This document shows positions 25,526 through 33,937 of a stretch of DNA of 64,000 bases, piece by piece. Position 1 is the stretch's first letter. Each line of letters begins with the position of its first letter. A model generated the notes under the pieces. That model was not told the DNA's origin, searched no databases, and saw only the letters and a program-made list of their open reading frames with translations. Source of the stretch: JAVVHH01 sp964613945 (lineage in GTDB: Bacteria; Pseudomonadota; Alphaproteobacteria; Acetobacterales; Acetobacteraceae); NCBI GenBank assembly GCA_964613945.1, contig CAZTJC010000004.1, forward strand, positions 113,205 to 177,204. The letters run 5' to 3'. The position numbers were made by a program, and so were the translations under genes.

Positions 25526-25571
25526 CACTTCTTGCATCCAGCAATAGGAATATGTTCCAAACTCTCCACTC

Positions 25572-26192
25572 ATGACGTCGGCAGCATCCCCTTCACAAGA
25601 CGCCATCCAGGCCCGGCACCAAGCCTGGCTCGAAGAAGCCGGCGCTATGACCATTGACCTCGCCCGCAAGGCCCACCGCCGCGCCGCCGCCCAGCTCGAC
25701 GACGACCAGCCCGCCCCGCCCACCGCCAAGGACGAAGCCGCCCGCTTCGCCGCCCTGGTCCGCTCCCTGCGCCAGACCGTCGCCGCGGAAGCCCGCATCG
25801 CCGCCGGCCCTGCCCCGCGCACCGTCCGCGCCGTTCAGGCCACCCAGCTCCCCCGCGCCGTCGCTCCCCGCCTCGTCCTTCTCCGCCGCACCCTGCATCA
25901 TGCCCTGCGCAACGACCCCGACCGGGCCAGCCTTCGCCGCGCCGTCGATGCCGACATCATCGACCTCGCCCGCACCGACCCGGCCGGAACCACCCCGATC
26001 CAACACATCCTCCTCGCCATCACCAACAAGCACGCGATCCACCTCGACCTCGCCCAAATCCCCGACGCCCTCCTCGGCAATCCCGAAGACGATGACGAGA
26101 TGGTCGATCCCTTGGGATCGCCAACTTCTGATTCTCTGGCATCGCCGACCGCTCATCCGATCCGGCCCGGCACCACCGATCCTCCGACCTGA
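25572..26192 (+). CDS. Hypothetical protein, helical, unknown
   Basis: A 206-residue protein that I do not recognise. The first 60 residues are charged and helical (QAWLEEAGAMTIDLARKAHR), followed by RFAALVRSLRQTVAAEARIAAG and a region RLVLLRRTLHHALRNDPDR; the C-terminal 40 residues are acidic, then Pro/Ser/Thr-rich and probably disordered. No signal peptide or membrane segment. The codon use (strong preference for C in third position) is like that of neighbouring genes, supporting it as a real gene. Isolated between a terminator and the PEP-CTERM gene. Confidence 0.6.
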   Translation: MTSAASPSQDAIQARHQAWLEEAGAMTIDLARKAHRRAAAQLDDDQPAPPTAKDEAARFAALVRSLRQTVAAEARIAAGPAPRTVRAVQATQLPRAVAPRLVLLRRTLHHALRNDPDRASLRRAVDADIIDLARTDPAGTTPIQHILLAITNKHAIHLDLAQIPDALLGNPEDDDEMVDPLGSPTSDSLASPTAHPIRPGTTDPPT

Positions 26193-26289
26193 GCCGAGCC
26201 ACTACCGTATTGGGATGCCGCAACTCGATTTTGACACGCCTCTGGCGATTCTATGTCCTGTAGCACACGCAAAAGTTGAGGGCGTATCC

Positions 26290-26799
26290 ATGACACGTAT
26301 TCCGCTCGCCACCCTGACCTTGTCGTTGGCTGCCATGCTCGCGACCAGTCCGGCCCGTGCCGACACGACTGCCTACACTTTCGCCGGCATCTGCACGGAC
26401 TGCACCGGCACCGCTTCTGCCTCGCTGGTCCTGCAGAACTACAATCTCGGCGATCAGATCGGCGACACCAACTTCGTCTCCTTCACCTACGGCGGCACGA
26501 ACCTGTTCGGCCCCTACACCATCACCGCCGCCGACCTGCCCTCCTTTTACGGCAGCATCGACCCGGCGCTTCCCCGCCCCGAAAACATTGGCATCTTCAG
26601 CAACGCGTTCGAGTTCACCTCGGGCGTCGACGGTTTCTGGTGCACCGGCGTGAGTTCCAGCTGCTCTCTCGACTACGGCGCCGTCAGTCTCTGGTCCGCG
26701 GCTGCCACCACACCGGGCACCGCCGTCCCGGAACCCATGACCGTCGGCCTTCTCGGCACCGGGCTCCTCGGCTTGGTCGTGCTCCGCCGCAAAGCCTAA
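26290..26799 (+). CDS. PEP-CTERM sorting-domain exported protein
   Basis: A 169-residue secreted protein. The signal peptide is MTRIPLATLTLSLAAMLATSPARA. The mature domain contains two Cys pairs (GICTDCTG; WCTGVSSSCS). The C-terminus is a PEP-CTERM sorting signal: VPEP, then a hydrophobic helix GLLGTGLLGLVVL and the basic RRKA tail. Such proteins are cleaved and processed by an exosortase during export, often together with an exopolysaccharide system. No exosortase is in this window, but a PEP-CTERM-associated glycosyltransferase lies at 36760. Confidence 0.85.
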   Translation: MTRIPLATLTLSLAAMLATSPARADTTAYTFAGICTDCTGTASASLVLQNYNLGDQIGDTNFVSFTYGGTNLFGPYTITAADLPSFYGSIDPALPRPENIGIFSNAFEFTSGVDGFWCTGVSSSCSLDYGAVSLWSAAATTPGTAVPEPMTVGLLGTGLLGLVVLRRKA

Positions 26800-26846
26800 C
26801 CCCGCCTCCGCAAACCTGCTCTACTCCCCGCTCCAGGGGAGCCCAC

Positions 26847-28457
26847 ATGTCCGACCGATCCACCATTCTTCTCGGGAAAGGCGCGGAGCCGCAGCGCCTC
26901 GACCTCGCCTACGCCAACCGCCACGGCCTCGTCGCCGGCGCCACCGGAACCGGCAAGACGATCACCCTGCAGGTCCTCGCCGAGCAGTTCTCCCAGGCCG
27001 GCATCCCCGTCTTCTGCGCCGACGTCAAAGGCGACCTCGCCGGCCTCTCCCAGCCCGGTCGTCCCAACCCCAAGCTCGAGGGTCGCGCCGCCGACACCGG
27101 CCTGGCGCCCTACACTTACCGCGGCTGCCCCGTCCTGTTCTGGGACGTCTTCGGCACCGACGGACACCCCGTCCGCGCCACGGTCAGCGAGATGGGCCCC
27201 GTTCTGCTCGCCCGCATGCTCGAACTCAACGACACCCAGGAGGGCGTCCTCAACATCGCCTTCCGCCTCGCCGACGACGACGGCCTGCTCCTGCTCGACC
27301 TCAAGGACCTCCGCGCCATCCTCGCCTATGTCGGCACCAAGGCCGCCGAACTCGCCACCACCTACGGCAACGTCACCAAGGCCACCATCGGCACCATCCA
27401 GCGCCGCCTCCTGGTCCTCGAACAAGCGGGCGCCGAACCGTTCTTCGGCGAACCCGCCCTGGACCTCGCCGACATCATGAAGACCACCGCCGAGGGCAGG
27501 GGCGCCATCTCCATCCTCGCCGCCGACAAGCTCATCCACTCGCCCCGGCTCTACGCCACCGTCCTGCTCTGGCTCCTCTCCACCCTGTATCAGGATCTGC
27601 CGGAAGCCGGTGACCTGCCCGCCCCCAAGCTCGTCTTCTTCTTCGACGAGGCGCACCTCCTGTTCGACGGCGCCCCCAAGGCCCTGGTCGACAAGGTCGA
27701 GCAGGTCGTCCGCCTCATCCGCTCCAAGGGCGTCGGGGTTTACTTCGTCACCCAGAACCCGCTGGACGTCCCGCCCACCGTCCTCGGCCAGCTCGGCAAC
27801 CGCGTCCAGCACGCCCTGCGCGCCTTCACCCCCGCCGACCAGAAGGCTGTCCGCGCCGCCGCCGACACCTTCCGCGCCAACCCGGCCTTCGACACCGGGA
27901 CCGCCATCACCGAACTCGCCGTCGGCGAAGCCTTGGTCTCCCTGCTCGGCCCGGGCGGCGTTCCTGGCATCGTCGACCGAACGCTGATCTGCCCGCCCGC
28001 CAGCCGCATCGGCACGGTTACCCCGGAGGAACGCGCCGCCACCCTGGCCGCCAGCCCGCTCGCCGGTAAGTATGACACCCCGATCGACCGCGACTCCGCC
28101 TACGAACGCCTCAACGGCCGCGCCGCCCCCGCCTCCGCCGCGCCCGTCGCCGCCTCCGGGACCGACACGTCAAACCCCTGGGGCACTCCACCGCCGATCG
28201 CCGCCCCCACTCCGGGCGCCAGCGTCTGGAACCAGGGCGGCTACGTCCCCACTCCGCAGCGTCAGTCCACCCCGATTCAGCAACCGCCCGCTCCCAATGG
28301 CGAAGGCTCCTTCGGTCAGGTCGTCTCCCACATCATGCTCGGTGACGGCCGCCGTCAGGGTGTCGCCGAAGCCATGGCCAAATCCGTCGCCCGCAGCATC
28401 GGCAGCGGCATCGGCCGCTCCATCCTCCGCGGCGTGCTCGGCTCCTTGTCGCGCTGA
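26847..28457 (+). CDS. HerA-like/DUF853 helicase-type ATPase
   Basis: A 536-residue cytosolic ATPase with Walker A GATGTGKT (31-38) and Walker B KLVFFFDEAHLLFD, VYFVTQNPLDVP and LGNRVQHALRAFTPADQKA. This is the DUF853/YjgR family of HerA/FtsK-superfamily ATPases, with no NurA nuclease partner nearby. The last about 130 residues are a Pro/Ala-rich linker and a short amphipathic Gly/Arg-rich tail. Start ATG at 26847 follows AGGGGAGCC. Role unknown; some homologues are linked to DNA processing. Confidence 0.88.
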   Translation: MSDRSTILLGKGAEPQRLDLAYANRHGLVAGATGTGKTITLQVLAEQFSQAGIPVFCADVKGDLAGLSQPGRPNPKLEGRAADTGLAPYTYRGCPVLFWDVFGTDGHPVRATVSEMGPVLLARMLELNDTQEGVLNIAFRLADDDGLLLLDLKDLRAILAYVGTKAAELATTYGNVTKATIGTIQRRLLVLEQAGAEPFFGEPALDLADIMKTTAEGRGAISILAADKLIHSPRLYATVLLWLLSTLYQDLPEAGDLPAPKLVFFFDEAHLLFDGAPKALVDKVEQVVRLIRSKGVGVYFVTQNPLDVPPTVLGQLGNRVQHALRAFTPADQKAVRAAADTFRANPAFDTGTAITELAVGEALVSLLGPGGVPGIVDRTLICPPASRIGTVTPEERAATLAASPLAGKYDTPIDRDSAYERLNGRAAPASAAPVAASGTDTSNPWGTPPPIAAPTPGASVWNQGGYVPTPQRQSTPIQQPPAPNGEGSFGQVVSHIMLGDGRRQGVAEAMAKSVARSIGSGIGRSILRGVLGSLSR

Positions 28458-28691
28458 CCAATCGGGGCTGAGCCGGCCAAACTTGCAACAAAGTGATCGC
28501 CGGCAACCCTAGCGCGCACGTCCGGGCGCAGGCATTGCTTGCTGTTATCTTCCGCTAAGCCTACGCATGATTCCGTGGTCGGCTGTTCGGCCGGAGACAA
28601 GTTCCGTACCGTCCCCAATTGGGGTCAACCTTCCGCTCAATAAACGAAAGCGCCGCGCACTGTCGCACGGCGCCGATCCGGAGACTGCACT
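28458..28691 (+). promoter_or_regulatory. Leader region of the cold-shock gene
   Basis: A 234-base stretch without a convincing gene between the HerA-like gene and the cold-shock gene. It contains a GCGCCG...CGGCGC stem-loop (about 28650-28673) shortly before the start codon. Long structured 5' leaders are usual for cspA-type mRNAs. I could not place a promoter with confidence. Confidence 0.35.
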
Positions 28692-28898
28692 ATGCCGACA
28701 GGCACCGTTAAATGGTTCAACGCCCAGAAGGGCTACGGCTTCATCCAACCCCAGGATGGCTCCAAGGACGTCTTCGTCCACATCTCCGCCGTCGAGCGCG
28801 CGGGCCTCGGCTCGCTCAATGAAGGCCAAACCCTAACCTACGAACTCCAGCCCGGCCAGCAGGGCAAGACCTCCGCGGTCAACCTACAAGAGTCCTGA
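28692..28898 (+). CDS. CspA-family cold-shock protein
   Basis: A 68-residue single cold-shock domain. RNP1 is KGYGFIQP and RNP2 is DVFVHISAVE; the start MPTGTVKWFNAQ is typical. It binds single-stranded RNA and DNA and melts mRNA structure. It has its own leader of more than 200 bases and ends only 18 bases from the stop of the convergent glycosyltransferase gene. Confidence 0.95.
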   Translation: MPTGTVKWFNAQKGYGFIQPQDGSKDVFVHISAVERAGLGSLNEGQTLTYELQPGQQGKTSAVNLQES

Positions 28899-28915
28899 TC
28901 GCAGAGGGCGGCGCC

Positions 28916-29857
28916 TCACGGCGTCGCCACCTTCGCTAGACCGGCCTCTACCCTCAACTCCGCCAATATCCACCGCGCGACCGCCAGTTCCTCCACCGCC
29001 GCCTCGGCTGACACCAGTCGCCGCTTTCCGACCGCGTTGCCCTGCAGCCGCCGCCAGAAATCCAGCGCCGGTTCGAGCGCATCGTCCAGGTACGGATCTG
29101 CCCGCCGCAACCGCCGCCGGATCGTATCGGCCATCCCCCCTTCCGCCCGCCCCACGGTCCGCCCCGACACCACCACCTCGATCTCCGGTGCGTGCCTGAT
29201 CCGGACTCCTGCCACCCGCAATGCCGCAAAGAACCGCCGATCCTCCGAGATCGGTGCCGCCGGCATCCCGCCCACCAGCCGATAGGCTGCCAGCGTCACC
29301 GCGATGCTCGCCCCCGAATGTTCCGTGTGCCGCGGCCAGGGGTCCCAGGCCTGCGGCATCATCACCGCCGCGATCTCGTCCAGCGCCGCCGCATAGGCGC
29401 ATTCGAGCGCATCGTCCGCATGCAGCCGCTCCGGGATCGCCGCCGCATCGCCGGGCTCCAACACCGCACGACCCGCCACCGCATCGGCACCGCGCCGCAG
29501 GTGGAACAGGTTCGCCGCCAGCCAATCCGGCGGCACCCGCCCATCTGCATCCGTGGTCAGCAACACCCCGCCCTCGCCCGCTAATTCCGCCGCCCGCTCC
29601 ATCGCCATCCGCCGCGCTGACCCGGCGCTCGCCCGCTCCGGCGGAAACTCCACCTCGATCACCTCGACCCGCGTAGTGCCGCCCCATCCGATATCGGCCG
29701 AAACGCCCCGAGCGATCGCCGCCGTCGCATCCCGCGTGTTGTTGACCACCAGCACGATCGCATTCGCCTGCACCTCGCGCTGTCGCAGCAGCGCCGTCAG
29801 GCAGGTCCCGATCCGCTCCGCCTCGTCCTTCACCGGCACCGCGATCACCGTACGCAT
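28916..29857 (-). CDS. Family 2 glycosyltransferase
   Basis: A 313-residue GT-A fold enzyme: TVIAVPVKDEAERIGTCLTAL nucleotide-binding start, LLTTDADGRVPPDWL with a DAD metal-binding motif, and an acceptor-side SEDRRF-type motif (APISEDRRFFAALRVAG). It has no membrane segment, so it acts at the cytosolic face. The ATG at 29857 shares its A with the PIG-L stop. It is the third gene of a coupled acyl-CoA-dehydrogenase-like / PIG-L / GT2 unit, which points to modification of a lipid-linked or CoA-linked sugar; substrate unknown. Confidence 0.88.
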   Translation of the reverse strand: MRTVIAVPVKDEAERIGTCLTALLRQREVQANAIVLVVNNTRDATAAIARGVSADIGWGGTTRVEVIEVEFPPERASAGSARRMAMERAAELAGEGGVLLTTDADGRVPPDWLAANLFHLRRGADAVAGRAVLEPGDAAAIPERLHADDALECAYAAALDEIAAVMMPQAWDPWPRHTEHSGASIAVTLAAYRLVGGMPAAPISEDRRFFAALRVAGVRIRHAPEIEVVVSGRTVGRAEGGMADTIRRRLRRADPYLDDALEPALDFWRRLQGNAVGKRRLVSAEAAVEELAVARWILAELRVEAGLAKVATP

Positions 29858-30585
29858 CACGGCGCGCTCAGAAACGTTTCGAACCGTCCCGCGAAAAGGT
29901 CCAGGAATCCGGCCTCCAGCTGGAAGCCGCCCGGATCGTCATCCACCAACCCGGCATATTGCGATCGATGCGCCCCGATCGCCCGCTCTTTGACAATCCG
30001 CTCTCCCGACACGTCCAATCGCCACCCCGCCACCGCCGGTCCCTCCAACGTCATCGCCGCATCCAGCGTCCACCCCCACACCGGATAGGCGAGATGCCCC
30101 AACCCGGCCCGCGCCGCCGCCGCGCTCGCCATCAAATGCGCCGCCTCATGATCGCAATGCGGATCATGCCGCCAGGGCGCCAGCAACACCCCGCACTCCC
30201 ATTCCCGCGCGGCGGCGACAATCTGCGCCACCGCCGCCTCGAACTCGCTCCCTGCCACCGGCGCCGCCGTATCCGGCAATCCAAGAAACCCTATTCGCTC
30301 CACCCCCAGGATAGCCACCGCCGCCCGCGCCTCCGCTTCCCGCACCGCCCGCAGCCGCGCCGGCGGGTACTGTACCGAACGGGGGTGCGACCCGGCCCCA
30401 TCCGTCAGCACCACCACTCCCGGCTGCAACCCGGTCGCCACTGCCTGTGCCAACAACCCTCCGCATCCCAAACTCTCGTCATCCGCATGCGGCGCCAACA
30501 CCAGCGGTCGCCGCCCGCCCAGGATCGCCTCCAATCCCGCCACCGGCAGTTCCCGCATCGCCGCCAAGGCCTCCCCGGCGATCAT
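29857..30585 (-). CDS. PIG-L/LmbE family deacetylase
   Basis: A 242-residue protein with the zinc site APHADDESLGCGG (31-43; the usual HPDDE appears as HADDE) and the second zinc ligand region WRHDPHCDHEAAHL. The family hydrolyses N-acetyl groups from GlcNAc-linked substrates such as GlcNAc-PI or GlcNAc-Ins. The ATG at 30585 overlaps the stop of the upstream dehydrogenase-like gene by four bases. The open frame continues upstream to 31287 without similarity. It probably works with the GT2 and dehydrogenase-like proteins on one pathway. Confidence 0.88.
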   Translation of the reverse strand: MIAGEALAAMRELPVAGLEAILGGRRPLVLAPHADDESLGCGGLLAQAVATGLQPGVVVLTDGAGSHPRSVQYPPARLRAVREAEARAAVAILGVERIGFLGLPDTAAPVAGSEFEAAVAQIVAAAREWECGVLLAPWRHDPHCDHEAAHLMASAAAARAGLGHLAYPVWGWTLDAAMTLEGPAVAGWRLDVSGERIVKERAIGAHRSQYAGLVDDDPGGFQLEAGFLDLFAGRFETFLSAP

Positions 30586-31634
30586 CGGGCCAAATGCCAC
30601 GCTGCCGCTTCCAGCAGCACCGCATCCGGCGCCGGCTGCCGCAGGTAGATCCCGAGATCCCGCACCATCCGCTCCACCGGGTTCGGCGCCACGAACGCCC
30701 CCAATCCCATCGACCGCTGCGCCAGCCTGATCCCGTCGAGGCAAGCCCGCTCCACCGCCCCCCGCCCCAGGTTCACCGTCGCCACCTTCTCCGCCTCGCT
30801 CGCCTCGTCCCCTTCCGCCACGGCGGCCATCCGCTCCACCCACAGCCGCGCCGTCTCCCGCGCCGTCACCATCTCCCCGAACCGCGCCAACTGCATCGGC
30901 GCCTCCGTCTGCCCCTTCCGCCGCAACCCCTCGCCCACCGCCGTCACCAAGCCGGCCAACGCCCCCGCTGCCGCTGCCGACGCCCGCCACGCCCCGCACG
31001 AGAAATCCGGCTCCACCAGGTAATCCCCCGCCACCCCGATCCAATCCCGCACGCTCGCGCCGTCCAGGTCGACCACCCCGTTGGCAGCCCCGCGCATCCC
31101 CTGCATCCCCTGCACCGGCACCACCGCCTCCGCCCCGCTCAGCGCCACCACCGCCATCCGCACCCCGCCATCCGCTTCCGCCGTTACCAGCGCCCGCGTG
31201 CAATGCCCCGCTCCGCTGCAAGGCCCCTTCTCGCCGCTCAACCGCTCCCCATCCGCCACCAGGGCCCGGCGTCCATCCGTGACCCACAGCCCGAACAGAT
31301 GCCCCGCCCGCGCATCCGCCACCGCCGCCTCCACCGCCCGCTCATCCCCGAACCGTATGATCAACCGCAGCGCATTCACATGCGCCTCCATCAGCCGCGC
31401 GACCGCCAGGTTTCCCCGCCCCAACGCCAGCATCAGCGCCAGCACCGCCTCCGCTCCCACCGGCTCCGTCCCTACGCCGTCACCGCCGAGTGCGATCGGC
31501 ACCGGCGCCGCCAGCACGCCGGCCTGCCGCAACGCCTCGACGTCTTCCGCCGGAAACGCCCCCGCTGCATCCAGCGCGCTCGCTCGCTCCAGCATCGCTG
31601 GCAGAATCGTCTCAAGAGTCTGAAGGCAGGTCAC
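30582..31634 (-). CDS. Acyl-CoA dehydrogenase-like protein
   Basis: A 350-residue protein with the overall plan of the acyl-CoA dehydrogenase superfamily: AEDVEALRQAGVLAAPVPIALGG near the N-terminus, RLMEAHVNALRLI, a mid beta domain and the C-terminal helical bundle ending in QPAPDAVLLEAAAWH. It is divergent and shorter than catabolic enzymes, and the usual catalytic Glu segment is not evident. In other alphaproteobacteria such proteins are encoded with PIG-L and GT2 genes. Start uncertain: GTG at 31634, or TTG at 31676 which would nearly touch the divergent efflux gene. Confidence 0.75.
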   Translation of the reverse strand: MTCLQTLETILPAMLERASALDAAGAFPAEDVEALRQAGVLAAPVPIALGGDGVGTEPVGAEAVLALMLALGRGNLAVARLMEAHVNALRLIIRFGDERAVEAAVADARAGHLFGLWVTDGRRALVADGERLSGEKGPCSGAGHCTRALVTAEADGGVRMAVVALSGAEAVVPVQGMQGMRGAANGVVDLDGASVRDWIGVAGDYLVEPDFSCGAWRASAAAAGALAGLVTAVGEGLRRKGQTEAPMQLARFGEMVTARETARLWVERMAAVAEGDEASEAEKVATVNLGRGAVERACLDGIRLAQRSMGLGAFVAPNPVERMVRDLGIYLRQPAPDAVLLEAAAWHLAR

Positions 31635-31706
31635 ACTGTGGAAACGTCCCGCGAGACGAACGAGTTGCCGTCGCAACCACCGCCCCCTCGCATCCGTTCA
31701 TCAACT

Positions 31707-33713
31707 ATGACGCTCTCGGACAAGTTACCCGGCCCGCAAGCATGGCTGTTCTCGGTCCGCACCTTCGCCGCCGCCCTGCTCGCGCTCTTCATCTGCTTCG
31801 CCTTCGACCTCGACCGCCCCTATTGGGCCATGGCCTCCGTCTACATCGCCTCCCAACCCCTCTCCGGCGCCACCCGCTCCAAAGCTGCTTACCGCTTCGG
31901 GGGCACGATCATAGGCGCCGTCGCCGCCATCGTTTTGGTGCCCAACCTCGTCGACGCCCCGCCCTTGCTGGCCCTCGCCATGTCGCTCTGGACCGGCGCC
32001 TGCCTCTACTTCGCCCTCCTCGACCGTACCCCGCGCAGCTACGTCTTCATGCTCGCCGGCTACACCGCCGCCATCATCGGCTTCCCCTCCGTCGACAGCC
32101 CGGCAACCATCTTCACCACCGCCGTCGCCCGGGTGCAGGAAATCGGCATCGGCATCGCCTGCGCCAGCATCATGGCTTCCGTGGTCTTCCCCCGCCGGGT
32201 GCAACCCGTGCTGGCCGACCGCCTCGACCATTGGCTCGACAGCGCCGCCGAATGGAGCCTGGCGATCCTGCACGGCGACGAGACCGGCATCGCCAGCGCC
32301 AAGCGCCAGGCCCTCGCCGGTGACCTCGCCGAGATCGACCTCCTCACCTCCTATCTCGCCTGGGACCCCACGGCCCAATCCGACGCGCTCCGCACCCTCA
32401 ACGCCCTACGCCGCCGCCTGCTGATGCTCCTGCCCGAACTCTCCGCCCTCAACGACCGCACCACCGCCCTCCGCAAAGCAGACGGCCTCGCGCCGTTGCA
32501 ACCCCGCCTCGACGCTGCCGCGGCCTGGATTGCCGACAAGAACGCCGACCGCGCGCCCGACGCGCTTCGCCAACCGGAGCCGGATCATCCCCCCAAGGCG
32601 AGTTGGAACGATCTGCTCCGCATCGGCCTGCTGGACCGCCTCGGCGCCACGGTCGACCTCATCGAAGATTGCCGCCGCCTACATCGGCACCTCCGCGATG
32701 CCGGCCCCTTCCCCAGCCCGCTCGCCTACGATCGCACGCAGGGTGCTGCCCTTGTCCGCCACGTCGACCATACCCGCGCGCTCTGGTCCGCCGGCGCGGC
32801 GGCCTTCGCCATCCTCGTCATTACCGCTTTCTGGATCTCCACCGCCTGGACCTCCGGCGCCAACGCCGCCGTCCTCGCCGCCGTGGTCTGCAGCTTCTTC
32901 GCCGTCCAGGACGACCCGGTTCCCGCCATCCTCAACTTCCTCTACTGGTCTCTCGTCGCCATCGTCGTCGACGCGATCTATCTCTTCGTCCTCCTCCCAC
33001 CGCTCTCCGACTTCCCCATGCTTGCCCTGGCCCTCGCCCCCATCTTCCTCACCTACGGCGCCCTCTGCGGAAATCCGAAGACCGCCTCGATCGGTTTGCC
33101 GCTGGCTGCTAACGGCTCCACCCTGCTCAGCCTCCAATCGACCTACGACGCCCAGTTCGCTCCTTTCGTCGATTCCTCCGTCGCCCTCTTCGTCGGCATC
33201 GGCATGGCCGCCATCATCACCGCCGTTATCCGCTCCGTCGGCGCCGAATGGAGCGCCACCCGCCTCATCCGCCAAAGCTGGGCCGACCTCGCCGATGCCG
33301 CCGAACAGCACGGTGCCGGCAACCGCGCCCGCTTCGCCGGCCTCATGCTGGATCGTATCGGCCTGCTGGCTCCCCGCATCGCCGCCGCTGGCCCAGACAG
33401 CGCTATCAACACGGTCGACATGCTGGCCGAACTCCGCGCCGGGCTGAACATCGTCATGCTCCGCAAGGTCCGCCGCAGTCTGCCCGACGACATCCGCCTC
33501 GCCGTCGAACACGTTCTGACGACCCTCGCCCGCCACTTCCGCGCTCGCGCCGCCGGCAAGCCCGGCCTCCCCGACGACACCCTGCTCGCCGCCCTCGACG
33601 CCGCCCTGGCCAAGACGACCGCCGCCGACCGCACCCGTGCCATGCTGGCCCTCATCGGGCTTCGCCGCGCCTTGCTCCCCGACGCTGCCGCCTACCGGGC
33701 GGACGCCGCCTGA
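31707..33713 (+). CDS. FUSC/AaeB-family aromatic acid efflux inner-membrane protein
   Basis: A 668-residue inner-membrane protein with two sets of about five or six transmembrane helices (about 15-175 and 365-500) separated by a cytosolic region, the FUSC/AaeB architecture. The start MTLSDKLPGPQAWLFSVRTF and DRPYWAMASVYIASQPLSGATRSKAAYRFGG-type sequence are family-typical. With the AaeX-like and AaeA-like products that follow it should export aromatic carboxylic acids or similar compounds. No LysR-type aaeR regulator is adjacent. Start ATG at 31707; the longer open frame is antisense to the dehydrogenase-like gene. Confidence 0.9.
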   Translation: MTLSDKLPGPQAWLFSVRTFAAALLALFICFAFDLDRPYWAMASVYIASQPLSGATRSKAAYRFGGTIIGAVAAIVLVPNLVDAPPLLALAMSLWTGACLYFALLDRTPRSYVFMLAGYTAAIIGFPSVDSPATIFTTAVARVQEIGIGIACASIMASVVFPRRVQPVLADRLDHWLDSAAEWSLAILHGDETGIASAKRQALAGDLAEIDLLTSYLAWDPTAQSDALRTLNALRRRLLMLLPELSALNDRTTALRKADGLAPLQPRLDAAAAWIADKNADRAPDALRQPEPDHPPKASWNDLLRIGLLDRLGATVDLIEDCRRLHRHLRDAGPFPSPLAYDRTQGAALVRHVDHTRALWSAGAAAFAILVITAFWISTAWTSGANAAVLAAVVCSFFAVQDDPVPAILNFLYWSLVAIVVDAIYLFVLLPPLSDFPMLALALAPIFLTYGALCGNPKTASIGLPLAANGSTLLSLQSTYDAQFAPFVDSSVALFVGIGMAAIITAVIRSVGAEWSATRLIRQSWADLADAAEQHGAGNRARFAGLMLDRIGLLAPRIAAAGPDSAINTVDMLAELRAGLNIVMLRKVRRSLPDDIRLAVEHVLTTLARHFRARAAGKPGLPDDTLLAALDAALAKTTAADRTRAMLALIGLRRALLPDAAAYRADAA

Positions 33714-33925
33714 TGGCGGAGATGTCCCTCGGCGGCGGCGTGCTCTTTCCCGCCCTGTTCGCCTGGACGACCATCGCCGTCCTGGTCACCATGCTGCTCC
33801 GCCGCGTCCTGGCCGCGACCGGCTTCTACCGCCTCGTCTGGCACCGCCCGCTCTTCGACCTCGCGCTCGGCATCATCATCCTCGGCGCCACCGTCGCCCT
33901 GGCAACATCACTGGTCGGCCCCTGA
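33713..33925 (+). CDS. DUF1656 (AaeX-like) small membrane protein
   Basis: A 70-residue protein with two hydrophobic segments (VLFPALFAWTTIAVLVTML and LALGIIILGATVALAT) and the conserved GFYRLVWHRPLFDLAL between them, diagnostic of DUF1656/AaeX. Its ATG shares its A with the aaeB-like stop. It accompanies AaeA/AaeB-type efflux pumps; function of the small subunit is unknown. Confidence 0.9.
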   Translation: MAEMSLGGGVLFPALFAWTTIAVLVTMLLRRVLAATGFYRLVWHRPLFDLALGIIILGATVALATSLVGP

Positions 33926-33937
33926 AATGCACAGTCT

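Noticed and set aside
25572..28457. Prophage or mobile island around the hypothetical gene and HerA-like ATPase
   Set aside because: No integrase, structural phage genes, att repeats or tRNA boundary are present, and composition is the same as the neighbouring genes.
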